From CAVRXT01 sp963725655 (GTDB lineage Bacteria > Acidobacteriota > Terriglobia > Acidiferrales > UBA7541): 64,000 nt of DNA. The translations under genes and the position numbers were made by a program. The DNA lies in assembly GCA_963725655.1 (NCBI GenBank), contig CAVRYY010000001.1, forward strand, positions 1,240,001 through 1,304,000, read 5' to 3'. The notes beneath the pieces were generated by a model. The model was not told the origin of the DNA, did no database searches, and saw only the letters and a list, made by a program, of their open reading frames with translations. The stretch's first letter is position 1; every line of letters begins with the position of its first letter. Of the stretch, positions 47,234 to 54,533 are shown in pieces.

Positions 47234-48628
47234 CTAACCACCGGGATTTCCACCGCCTGTGGAAATCTTGTGCCGGCTGTGCAGCCAGAACCACGCCAGA
47301 CCCGCGAACAAATATGCCAAATAAATTAATGGCAGCTTGCCATACGGTCCTTCCGGTATTGGATACAAATTTCCCACCAGCGCCAGTAGCATGGCGACGG
47401 ACGCCAGTGCCGGAACGATCCGCGCGCCCGCACCCATCGCGCCGTGCGCGCGCAAATATCCCGGCAGAGCCATGCACACCAACGCGTAGGCGACAATAAA
47501 TCCGTATGTTGCCAGCGATCCCATCCACCCGTAGACGTCCAGCCCGCTCGCGCCGCGCGCCGCCAGAATCACCACTGGCAGCACCGCCGCGATGCTGGTC
47601 ACCGTCACCGCTCGCGCCGGAGTCGCGTTACGCGCGTGCGTGGTCCGCAGACCTCCGTGCACCATCCCGTTGTGCGCCATCAGCATCAGCACCCGCGCCG
47701 CGGCGGTGATGCACGCCAGCGTGCCCGCAAACATGCTCACCAGCGCGCCGATATCGATCAACACGCCGAACAACGGCATCCCGGCCACCGCTGCCACCAC
47801 ATGCATCGGGGCCTCACTAGTTCCCAAGTCTGCTCCCGTGGTGCGGAACGCGAGCACTTCGGTGTACGCGCAGATGGTGAAAAATGCGCCGCCCAGCAGC
47901 GCGCTTTGGATCACCACGCGCGGAATTGTGCGCAGCGGATCGCGCGCCTCGGAGCCCAGCGTAGTCGCCGATTCGAAACCGACGAAGCTGAAAAGCGCTA
48001 GGACCAGTCCCAGGCGCAGCCCGCTGCCACTCATGCCCCGCAAGTGCAGTTGTTCCCAATCCAGATGCATGCCGTGGCGCACCAGCACCAGCGCCACCAC
48101 CACCACGATCACCAGCACCGAACTGGCTTCCACCCACAACATCACCCGCGCCGAAATCTTCACATCGCGCCAGGCAATCCACATCGAAATTCCGGTCACC
48201 AGCAGCGCCAGCAGCACCGTGGAAAGGGCGTGTCCCGTGGCGTCGCGCAGCAACAGGTTGGCGAAGTGGTAGAACCCGCCAATCACGCTCGATCCGGTCG
48301 CCACGTAAGCCAGCAGCAAACTCCACGCCGTAGCGGCGCCGAGCCACGGCGGCAAAATCGCCGACGCATACGTGTACAGAGAGCCGGGCGAGGCGGAGTA
48401 ACGCGCGAATCGGGCAATGCATAGCGCCACCAGCAGAATCGCGATCGTCGCCAGCAAATACGCGAGCCAGGTTCCGTTGCCGCTCAACGCGCACACCAGC
48501 GGAATGGTGGCCGCGGGAGTCGTGGTTGGCGCGATCGTCGAAACCGATTGCGCCAGCGTCTCCAGCGGCGAAAGAATCTCGCGCCGCAAGCCGTAGCCGT
48601 TGCTCGGCATGCCTTCTGTTGCGCCCAT
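47234..48628 (-). CDS. APC-superfamily amino acid permease
   Basis: A 464-residue inner-membrane transporter with about 12 helices. The N-terminal ETLAQSVSTIAPTTTPAATI places the unwound first helix of APC transporters, and GFESATTLGSEARDPLRTIP is the family's conserved GFE(S/T) block in helix 6 with its following loop. Remaining helices (ALVCMALPGYLRAHG, LPLIYLAYLFAGLAWFWLH) are intact. Substrates of relatives are amino acids or polyamines coupled to H+. It is divergent from the NCS2 permease and may share the 430-base regulatory region between them. Confidence 0.85.
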   Translation of the reverse strand: MGATEGMPSNGYGLRREILSPLETLAQSVSTIAPTTTPAATIPLVCALSGNGTWLAYLLATIAILLVALCIARFARYSASPGSLYTYASAILPPWLGAATAWSLLLAYVATGSSVIGGFYHFANLLLRDATGHALSTVLLALLVTGISMWIAWRDVKISARVMLWVEASSVLVIVVVVALVLVRHGMHLDWEQLHLRGMSGSGLRLGLVLALFSFVGFESATTLGSEARDPLRTIPRVVIQSALLGGAFFTICAYTEVLAFRTTGADLGTSEAPMHVVAAVAGMPLFGVLIDIGALVSMFAGTLACITAAARVLMLMAHNGMVHGGLRTTHARNATPARAVTVTSIAAVLPVVILAARGASGLDVYGWMGSLATYGFIVAYALVCMALPGYLRAHGAMGAGARIVPALASVAMLLALVGNLYPIPEGPYGKLPLIYLAYLFAGLAWFWLHSRHKISTGGGNPGG

Positions 48629-48781
48629 CTTCGAGGTTTCTTCCTAATCGGGTGCGCGCGCTTCTTCCGCCGCGATCCGCGAATCCCGCGAACAGGTTGC
48701 GTACGTTACCGGCCCGGCCTCATCGGCACAAGCAAAACTTCCAGCCCGCACCGTCGTCGCCGTTCCGACTCTGAATTCTCC

Positions 48782-48845
48782 GGTGGGCGGCGCACCCTTC
48801 GCCGTTAAGGGTGGGGATTTTGACTTAGCTTTCGACTCTTGGTTC
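48782..48845 (+). repeat. Dispersed intergenic repeat, partial copy D
   Basis: Matches only the 5' module seen in copies B and C (GGTGGGYGCNCC, then GGGATTTTGAC, then a CTTGGTTC-like end). It lies in the 430-base divergent gap 48629-49057 between the two permease genes. The rest of that gap shows no gene. Confidence 0.45.
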
Positions 48846-49057
48846 CCGCCTTCACGCTTTTTGGCCGTTCACCAGTCTCGGAGAGCACTCCGAATTCGCC
48901 GGCAAGCGCCCTCCGACCCATGGAGCCCGGCTCGATTAGAACAAGCAATCGCCCGCCGCGCCTTCCGAAAAATGGATGCGTTGCATTCGTGTTTCTGCCG
49001 TTGACGCCGCCTCTTTCCCGTGACTATAGTGGCTCGCTTTTAGCGGAGCGCCCTCAC

Positions 49058-50353
49058 TTGCTGGAACGCATCTTCCACCTGAAAGAAAATCGCACCACCG
49101 TCCGCACCGAGCTCCTCGCGGGCGCCACCACCTTCGCCACCATGGCTTACGTCGTCGTCGTAAACCCGCAGATTCTTTCCCAGGCCGGCATGCCGGTCGA
49201 GGGAGTCCTCTTCGCCACCTGCATCTCCGCCGCGATCGCCACGCTGATCATGGGCCTGTGGGCCAATTACCCCATCGCACTCGCCCCGGGCATGTCTCTG
49301 AACGCCTACTTCACCTATTCGATCGTGATCGGCCGCGGCGTGCCGTGGCAGACCGCGCTGGGCGTAGTCCTGCTTTCCGGCTTGCTGTTCCTTCTCCTCA
49401 CCCTCACCAATGTGCGCGAGCACATCGTCAACGATATTCCAGACTGCCTGAAGCACGGAACCGCCGCGGGCATCGGACTCTTCATCGCGTTCGTCGGCCT
49501 ACGTAACGCCAAAATGATTGTCGCCAGTCCCGCCACCTTCGTCGCACTGGGCAAGTCCAACGATCCGCAAGTGCTGCTGGCCGCGGCAGGGCTCGTGCTG
49601 ATCGCGATCCTGGTGGCGCGCCGCGTGGGCGCGGCAATCCTGATCGGCATCGTGGCCATCACCATCGCCGGAATTCCGCTCGGACTCGCGCATGTCCCGG
49701 CGCATTTCCTGTCGTTGCCCCATCCCTCCGGCACCTTCTTAAAGCTCGATCTGCGCGGCGCGTTCAAGATCGGCCTGGGGGAACTGGTCTTCGTATTTTT
49801 CTTCGTGGATCTTTTCGACAACGTGGGCACCCTGGTCGGCGTCTGCGAGCAGGGAGGATTTCTTCGGGAAGGAAAGTTGCCCCGTGCCAGCCGCGCGCTG
49901 CTCGCCGACGCCTTCGGCACCATCGTCGGTGCGCTCACCGGCACTTCTACAGTCACCAGCTACATCGAAAGCGCCGCCGGAGTTGCGGCAGGCGCGCGCA
50001 CCGGCCTGGGCAACGTGGCCATCGCCGGCCTCTTCGTCGCGGCCATGTTTTGCGCTCCGCTAGTCGCCGCGATCCCCGCCTACGCCACCGCCCCGGCCCT
50101 GATCCTGGTAGGCGCCCTGATGTGCGGCACTGTGGCAAAAATAAATTGGGACGACTTTACCGACGCCTTCCCAGCCTTCATGACCATCGTAGCGACGCCC
50201 CTAACCTTCAGCATCGCTACCGGCCTAAGCCTGGGCCTGCTCTCCTACACCTTCATCAAGGTAGGCACCGGAAGATATCGCGAAATCAGCCCGCTAATCT
50301 GGGTCCTAAGCGCCCTCTTCCTAGCCCGCTACGCCTTCCTAGGCATGGAATAA
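49058..50353 (+). CDS. NCS2-family purine permease (adenine/guanine/hypoxanthine, AzgA/PbuG type)
   Basis: A 431-residue inner-membrane proton symporter for purine bases. Family blocks: ELLAGATTFATMAYVVVVNP, ANYPIALAPGMSLNAYFTYS, DCLKHGTAAGIGLFIAFVGL, FVFFFVDLFDNVGTLVGV and GALTGTSTVTSYIESAAGVA. The last two carry the Asp/Glu/Asn residues of substrate binding in AzgA-type transporters. The start is TTG 49058, with AGCGGAG upstream; this begins the product at the usual N-terminus (LERIFHLKEN), whereas the open frame from 48839 has no support. It converges with the adenosine deaminase gene. Import of purines released by the exported enzymes nearby is the likely job. Confidence 0.9.
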   Translation: MLERIFHLKENRTTVRTELLAGATTFATMAYVVVVNPQILSQAGMPVEGVLFATCISAAIATLIMGLWANYPIALAPGMSLNAYFTYSIVIGRGVPWQTALGVVLLSGLLFLLLTLTNVREHIVNDIPDCLKHGTAAGIGLFIAFVGLRNAKMIVASPATFVALGKSNDPQVLLAAAGLVLIAILVARRVGAAILIGIVAITIAGIPLGLAHVPAHFLSLPHPSGTFLKLDLRGAFKIGLGELVFVFFFVDLFDNVGTLVGVCEQGGFLREGKLPRASRALLADAFGTIVGALTGTSTVTSYIESAAGVAAGARTGLGNVAIAGLFVAAMFCAPLVAAIPAYATAPALILVGALMCGTVAKINWDDFTDAFPAFMTIVATPLTFSIATGLSLGLLSYTFIKVGTGRYREISPLIWVLSALFLARYAFLGME

Positions 50354-50392
50354 TTTCACCACCAAATGTCAGGTTTTTGAACTTGGTGTGCT

Positions 50393-50550
50393 GGTGGGTG
50401 CACCACACGTCGGGTTTACCTGCGGGGTTCTTGACCCACGGTTCTACGGTTCGGTGCCGTTATCTTTTCCGGGTGCCCCACTCTTCCCGGGTTTGGGGAA
50501 GGGTGGGCGTTCTATCCTTCGAGGACAGCCTTTAGTGCCCCGCGCGAACG
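50393..50550 (+). repeat. Dispersed intergenic hairpin repeat, copy B (complete)
   Basis: The fullest copy: 5' module (GGTGGGTGCACC to TTCTTGACCCACGGTTCTACGG), TTATCTTTTCCGGGTGCC, hairpin arms CCCACTCTTCCC (50477-50488) and GGGAAGGGTGGG (50496-50507), and the closing TTTAGTGCCCCGCGCGAACG. It occupies nearly the whole gap between the convergent purine permease and adenosine deaminase genes, so it could serve as their shared terminator. Confidence 0.65.
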
Positions 50551-50551
50551 C

Positions 50552-52147
50552 TCATTTAGAGCGTTCAAAAACGCGAAGCCGCTGCTCCAACTCCCATTCC
50601 TGCCGCGCCTTCTCATTTGCCAGCAAAAAGGTTTGGCACCGATCCGATGGCGCCGCACCCCCGATCCCCGCGCACTCTGAAACCATCCGCGTAAGAACGC
50701 CCCGCTCTCGCCACAAACTATTCCCAGGCAAGAAGCTGCACTCGATGCTGTTTCGCACCAGTTGCTTCAAGTCCGCATAACTCAGCCCGTAAGTTTCCAC
50801 CGCTCGCACGAATTCGTGCGTGATGTCGATCCGCGACACGCCCTCATCGTCGGTCGAAAGCGCCACCGGCACGCCAGCCTTCCGATAAATCGGAAACGGA
50901 TGATCGCCGCCCTTAACGCCCAGGATCAGGTCGTTGCTGGTCAGGTTGATCTCCACCATCACGTGCCGCGCAGCCATTTCGCGCAGCAGCTCGTTCGACC
51001 GATCCTCGTACATCACCGAAACTCCGTGCCCAATCCGTTCCGCGCCCGCCACCTCCACCGCCTCCCGGATATGGCAGCACAGTCCCTCGTATGGCACTTG
51101 TACCGGAGCCAGTTCGCCGGCATGCAAGCTGATGTGCACCCCGGGATACGCCCTGTGCAGGAATCCCACCATGCGCATCTGCAAATCGTAATCGCGCATG
51201 GAAATCGCGCCATCCTCCGCCATCACCATGTTGATCCCCACCACCCGCGGATCGCTGGCCGCGTTCTCGAACGCCAGCACCAGCTGCGCGTAGACGTCCT
51301 CCTTCGGAAATCCGCGCAGTACCTGGTACAAATAGCGAATCTCAACGCCGCACGCCGCGGCACGATCCGCCTGCCGGCAATGCTCGTGCTCCTCGCGCAG
51401 CGCATCCGCTCGATCCAGATCGCCGCGCACCACCGCCACGTCGTCGCGCAGACCATGCGCCAGCAGTTGCTCCCGCAGTTTGCCGAATTCGTCCATCCAT
51501 CCCACTTCCTTGGCAACGCCAAAGGCATGCGCGAAGCTCGGCGTATGCATTAGCTCCAGGTACTGCTCGTTCTGGCGCGCCGCGCGCACCGCCACCTCGT
51601 CCAGCCAATCGCCCAAATGGCTGTCGCTGATCGCCCGAATTTTCTCGAAGCTGTCGAAGAAATGGTCGTGCCCACTCATTCCCGTCGACGCCACAAACCC
51701 GCGCATCGAAAACGCGTCCACCATCGCGTCGTAAAGGTGTTGATCGGTGAAAGCCTCACTAGCCGCCACTTTTCCTGTTCCGCAATGCGCGGCATCCGGC
51801 GCGCCCACCAGCGCGGGCAAGATCACCATCGTCGCGCGATCGACGCACATGCGATCCTCAGCGGCCTCGCGAATCCAGGTCTCCGCGTATATCGCCCCGC
51901 CCAAATGATTGTGCAGGTCGCCTCCCTTCGGCATCGCCACCAAAAACGCCCTTAGCTCGAGCGGATTTTTCTTCGCGGCCTCCATCGCCTGCGCCGCGCG
52001 CACCTCGCCGCTGCTTTCCGGCGGCGCATCAAGGGTGACTTGTGCCCGCGCCTCCACCGAGAATCCCGACAGACCAATGGTCGTCGCGACGGTCACCGCC
52101 AGGACCAAAGAGCAGAACGACGAACCTGTTCCCGGCGCGCGCTTCAT
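50552..52147 (-). CDS. Exported adenosine deaminase-family protein
   Basis: A 531-residue protein with a signal peptide (LVLAVTVATTIGLSGFSVEA). The amidohydrolase zinc site of adenosine deaminase is complete: H79 and H81 in GGDLHNHLGGA, H342 and E345 in LHAGE, H374 in RIGHGVS, and D433-D434 in STDDEGVSR. Its length and export resemble secreted ADGF-like enzymes rather than the 340-residue cytosolic Add. ATG 52147 is preferred, with AGGAC 8 bases upstream; in-frame ATGs at 52177 and 52162 lie in that leader. It would deaminate adenosine in the periplasm, feeding the nucleoside hydrolase at 52627 and the purine permease. Confidence 0.88.
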   Translation of the reverse strand: MKRAPGTGSSFCSLVLAVTVATTIGLSGFSVEARAQVTLDAPPESSGEVRAAQAMEAAKKNPLELRAFLVAMPKGGDLHNHLGGAIYAETWIREAAEDRMCVDRATMVILPALVGAPDAAHCGTGKVAASEAFTDQHLYDAMVDAFSMRGFVASTGMSGHDHFFDSFEKIRAISDSHLGDWLDEVAVRAARQNEQYLELMHTPSFAHAFGVAKEVGWMDEFGKLREQLLAHGLRDDVAVVRGDLDRADALREEHEHCRQADRAAACGVEIRYLYQVLRGFPKEDVYAQLVLAFENAASDPRVVGINMVMAEDGAISMRDYDLQMRMVGFLHRAYPGVHISLHAGELAPVQVPYEGLCCHIREAVEVAGAERIGHGVSVMYEDRSNELLREMAARHVMVEINLTSNDLILGVKGGDHPFPIYRKAGVPVALSTDDEGVSRIDITHEFVRAVETYGLSYADLKQLVRNSIECSFLPGNSLWRERGVLTRMVSECAGIGGAAPSDRCQTFLLANEKARQEWELEQRLRVFERSK

Positions 52148-52312
52148 TTTGTAGGTCCTCATTTCCGTGGGAGGCATTTCGTCGTTCGCACTGCACGCAA
52201 AAACTCAAGCGGATTCAACGCCCTTGTACATCATTCCGGGTATGGCCGAATGCTATTCCCCAACATAAGCTTCTTCCAGCCGAGCCAAAACCATTGCCGG
52301 CAGGAGAAGCGA

Positions 52313-52459
52313 ATGTCCGATCCCAAAAAGTGCGCGCATCCGAACTGTTCATGCATGACCAAAGAGAAGTATTGCAGCACCCAATGTGAAGCCATGGAAA
52401 AGACGCCCGACATTAGCTGCACCTGCGAGCACCCCGGCTGCAAGGGCAAGATTGACTAA
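52313..52459 (+). CDS. Metallothionein-like protein
   Basis: A 48-residue protein with CAGGAGAAG upstream. It has eight cysteines (positions 7, 12, 14, 21, 25, 36, 38, 43) and two histidines in the pattern CAHPNCSC, YCSTQC and CTCEHPGC. This is the arrangement of bacterial SmtA/BmtA metallothioneins, which bind Zn or Cd through a zinc-finger-like fold. It would buffer cytosolic metal. The gene is alone, and no SmtB/ArsR repressor gene is next to it. It is transcribed away from the adenosine deaminase gene and converges on the nucleoside hydrolase gene. Confidence 0.88.
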   Translation: MSDPKKCAHPNCSCMTKEKYCSTQCEAMEKTPDISCTCEHPGCKGKID

Positions 52460-52474
52460 ATTGTTGGACGCAGC

Positions 52475-52545
52475 CGTTCTCGCACTGCCGCTCCTGGCGG
52501 TGCGGCGGTGGCGGCCCTAAACTGTGGGCCGCCACGCCAAGAACG
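52475..52545. other. Nested inverted repeat between metallothionein and nucleoside hydrolase genes
   Basis: A perfect 10-bp stem GTGGCGGCCC/GGGCCGCCAC (52508-52535, loop TAAACTGT) is enclosed by a smaller hairpin on its left and an outer CGTTCT/AGAACG pair. It sits between two convergent gene ends, so a bidirectional terminator is the simplest reading, although no T tract follows. Confidence 0.5.
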
Positions 52546-52626
52546 CGAATAAGACGTTTCGCTGCGTGAAGCGCTATTCCTTGCCTTGCACGTTGCACGC
52601 AACTAGCCGCGCTGTGCCCGATTACC

Positions 52627-53775
52627 TCAAGCGCCAGCCGTCAGCCGCGAAATCAAAAGCTTAAAGAATCGATCCGGATCCACTCCCACCGCCACATGCG
52701 TATTCGGCTTGAACCCCTCGTCCACCGTCGACGACGCATCCGGCTCCCCGCCGATCGCCATCGGTGGCGATTTCCGGATCGGTCCGCGCGCGTAACATAG
52801 CGTTTGGCCGGCGCTCCACTCCCCCGTCGTTTCCACCGCCACGTAATAATCTTTCAGCGTGAGAATCTGCGGGTCGATTAGATGCGCCACGGTGAGCGGA
52901 TCGTGCATGGCTACCACCGTTCTGTCTCCGGTGGGCTTCACGCGGTTCAGTGTAGCGCGCATGATTTTCGCCGCCGCCTGCGCCACCGGATTTTTCGCCG
53001 CTTCCAACTGCGCTACGTGCCCCTCGTTCAGCAACACCTGCTCGGTAACGTTCAGTCCCACCATCGTCAGTGGGACGCCCGCGTCAAACACGATCCGCGC
53101 CGCCTCCGGATCGACGTAAAGATTAAACTCCGCGGCAGGAGTGACGTTCCCATTGGTCAGCGAGCCGCCCATAATCACGATCGCGCGAATCATCTTCGCT
53201 AGCTCCGGATCGGACCGCAGCACCGTGGCGATATTGGTCAGCGGACCCACCGCGACAATCGTGATCTCCCCGGGGCTCGCGCGCACGATCCGCCGGATGA
53301 TCTCCGTCGCTGTTTCCGACACCGGCTTTATTTTCGGCTCGGGAAATTCCACCCCTCCCAGTCCGTTGTTGCCGTGAACGTAGCTCGCGGTGATCAAGCT
53401 GCGCACCAGCGGCACGCTGGCGCCCGCTGCGACCGGAACGTCGGTGCGTCCGGCAATCTCCACCAGCCGCAGCGCGTTGGGCAGCGTAAACGCCAGCGGC
53501 ACGTTCCCCGAAACCGGCGTGATCGCTTCCACTTTCAGTTCCGGCGACCGCAGCGCCAGCAAAATCGCCATCGCGTCGTCCGTTCCCGGATCGGTATCGA
53601 TGATGATTCGCATCGGCGCCGACGGACTAGCGCCGGCGCTGCGTGCGCTCCCGCTCGCTTCCGTCGCCGCTAACGACAGCGGCAATCCCGCAGTCGCTCC
53701 CGCAATCAATAGTCCCGCCGAACCAACCAGCATTTCGCGGCGGCTGGTCAAATTTCTCTTTTCATCAGAATTCAT
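52627..53775 (-). CDS. Exported inosine-uridine-preferring nucleoside hydrolase
   Basis: A 382-residue protein beginning at ATG 53775 with GGGAGG 8 bases upstream. The leader contains a twin-arginine-like TSRREMLVGSAGLLIAG. The mature enzyme begins with the calcium-binding signature MRIIIDTDPGTDDAMAI (D60, D62, D66, D67). VAVGPLTNIATVL, IVIMGGSLTNGNVTPAAEFN and HDPLTVAHLID complete the IUNH site, including the late metal ligand in HDPL. It splits ribonucleosides into base and ribose. With the exported adenosine deaminase and NCS2 permease it forms a plausible periplasmic purine-salvage chain. Confidence 0.9.
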   Translation of the reverse strand: MNSDEKRNLTSRREMLVGSAGLLIAGATAGLPLSLAATEASGSARSAGASPSAPMRIIIDTDPGTDDAMAILLALRSPELKVEAITPVSGNVPLAFTLPNALRLVEIAGRTDVPVAAGASVPLVRSLITASYVHGNNGLGGVEFPEPKIKPVSETATEIIRRIVRASPGEITIVAVGPLTNIATVLRSDPELAKMIRAIVIMGGSLTNGNVTPAAEFNLYVDPEAARIVFDAGVPLTMVGLNVTEQVLLNEGHVAQLEAAKNPVAQAAAKIMRATLNRVKPTGDRTVVAMHDPLTVAHLIDPQILTLKDYYVAVETTGEWSAGQTLCYARGPIRKSPPMAIGGEPDASSTVDEGFKPNTHVAVGVDPDRFFKLLISRLTAGA

Positions 53776-53873
53776 AGTATTGGCCTCCCGGCGCCCATCA
53801 CTGTAAACCACATACCGTTTCCCAGGACGCAAATCTTTCCGCGCCCGCAATAACGCAGTTGGTGGTTGTGGGC

Positions 53874-53961
53874 GGTGGGTGCCCCGTACGCCGGTTTTGC
53901 GTGTGGGAATTTTGACCTTTGCTTCCGGTTCTACGGTTTGATGGGTGCCCCGCTCTTCCCA
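53874..53961 (+). repeat. Dispersed intergenic repeat, copy C
   Basis: Shares GGTGGGTGCCCC, the GGAATTTTGACC stretch, CGGTTCTACGG and GGGTGCCCCGCTCTTCCC with copy B, but the return arm of the hairpin is missing. It lies upstream of the PadR promoter in the divergent gap 53776-54133. Downstream, 54008-54040 resembles 59021-59053. Confidence 0.55.
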
Positions 53962-54133
53962 GCATGCCGCGACAACCGAACTCTTTCTCCGCCCCAAAAT
54001 GCGCGGTCGTACCGCCGCCACTCGTCGCGGAAAAAACTCCCAACCTAGCCACCCTAAAAACCAAAAATCCAGCCACCACCGCATACTCAAAACGGTTCAA
54101 AGTCTCAGTCCTTTCCCGGCAGGCGGGCTTTCC

Positions 54134-54178
54134 TTGACAGTCGAGGAGAGCAGCGGTATATTCCTAGCGCATCTAGGA
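54134..54178 (+). promoter_or_regulatory. Sigma-70 promoter and candidate PadR operator
   Basis: TTGACA (54134-54139), a 17-base spacer and TATATT (54157-54162) form a near-consensus promoter. Immediately downstream TCCTAG-CGCAT-CTAGGA (54162-54178) is a perfect inverted repeat overlapping the expected transcription start. This is a typical place for an autorepressing operator. The ribosome site AGGAGA partly overlaps its right arm, 11 bases before the padR ATG. Confidence 0.7.
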
Positions 54179-54191
54179 GAGACCCCCGAAC

Positions 54192-54533
54192 ATGGACAAG
54201 CCCCTCGATCTTCTGCAAGGCACTCTGGACATGCTGATCCTCAAAGCCGTCTCCCTCGGCCCTCTCCACGGCTACGGCGTCCTCCTGCGCATCCAGCAGA
54301 TTTCCAAAGACCGCCTCGAAATCCAGCAAGGCTCCCTCTATCCCGCGCTTTACCGCCTCCAGCATCAAGGCTGGATCACCAGCGAATGGGGCGAGTCGGA
54401 AAATAATCGCAAAGCGAAATTCTACCAGCTCACCGCGGCAGGGAAGCGCCGCCTCCACGCCGAATCCCAGAGGTGGAACCAGATGACCGAAGTCATCGCC
54501 GGAATCCTGGGGACCAAGCCGGAGGAGGTATGA
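54192..54533 (+). CDS. PadR-family transcriptional regulator
   Basis: A 113-residue winged-helix repressor. PLDLLQGTLDMLILKAVSLG then PLHGYGVLLRIQQ, QGSLYPALYRLQHQGWI and KAKFYQLTAAGKRRL are the standard PadR blocks (helix-turn-helix, recognition helix, wing). The short C-terminal dimerisation helix is of subfamily-1 length. Its stop codon overlaps the start of the permease gene (ATGA), so the two are translationally coupled. This PadR-permease pairing recurs in Acidobacteriota. Control of its own operon through the inverted repeat at 54162-54178 is likely. Confidence 0.92.
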   Translation: MDKPLDLLQGTLDMLILKAVSLGPLHGYGVLLRIQQISKDRLEIQQGSLYPALYRLQHQGWITSEWGESENNRKAKFYQLTAAGKRRLHAESQRWNQMTEVIAGILGTKPEEV

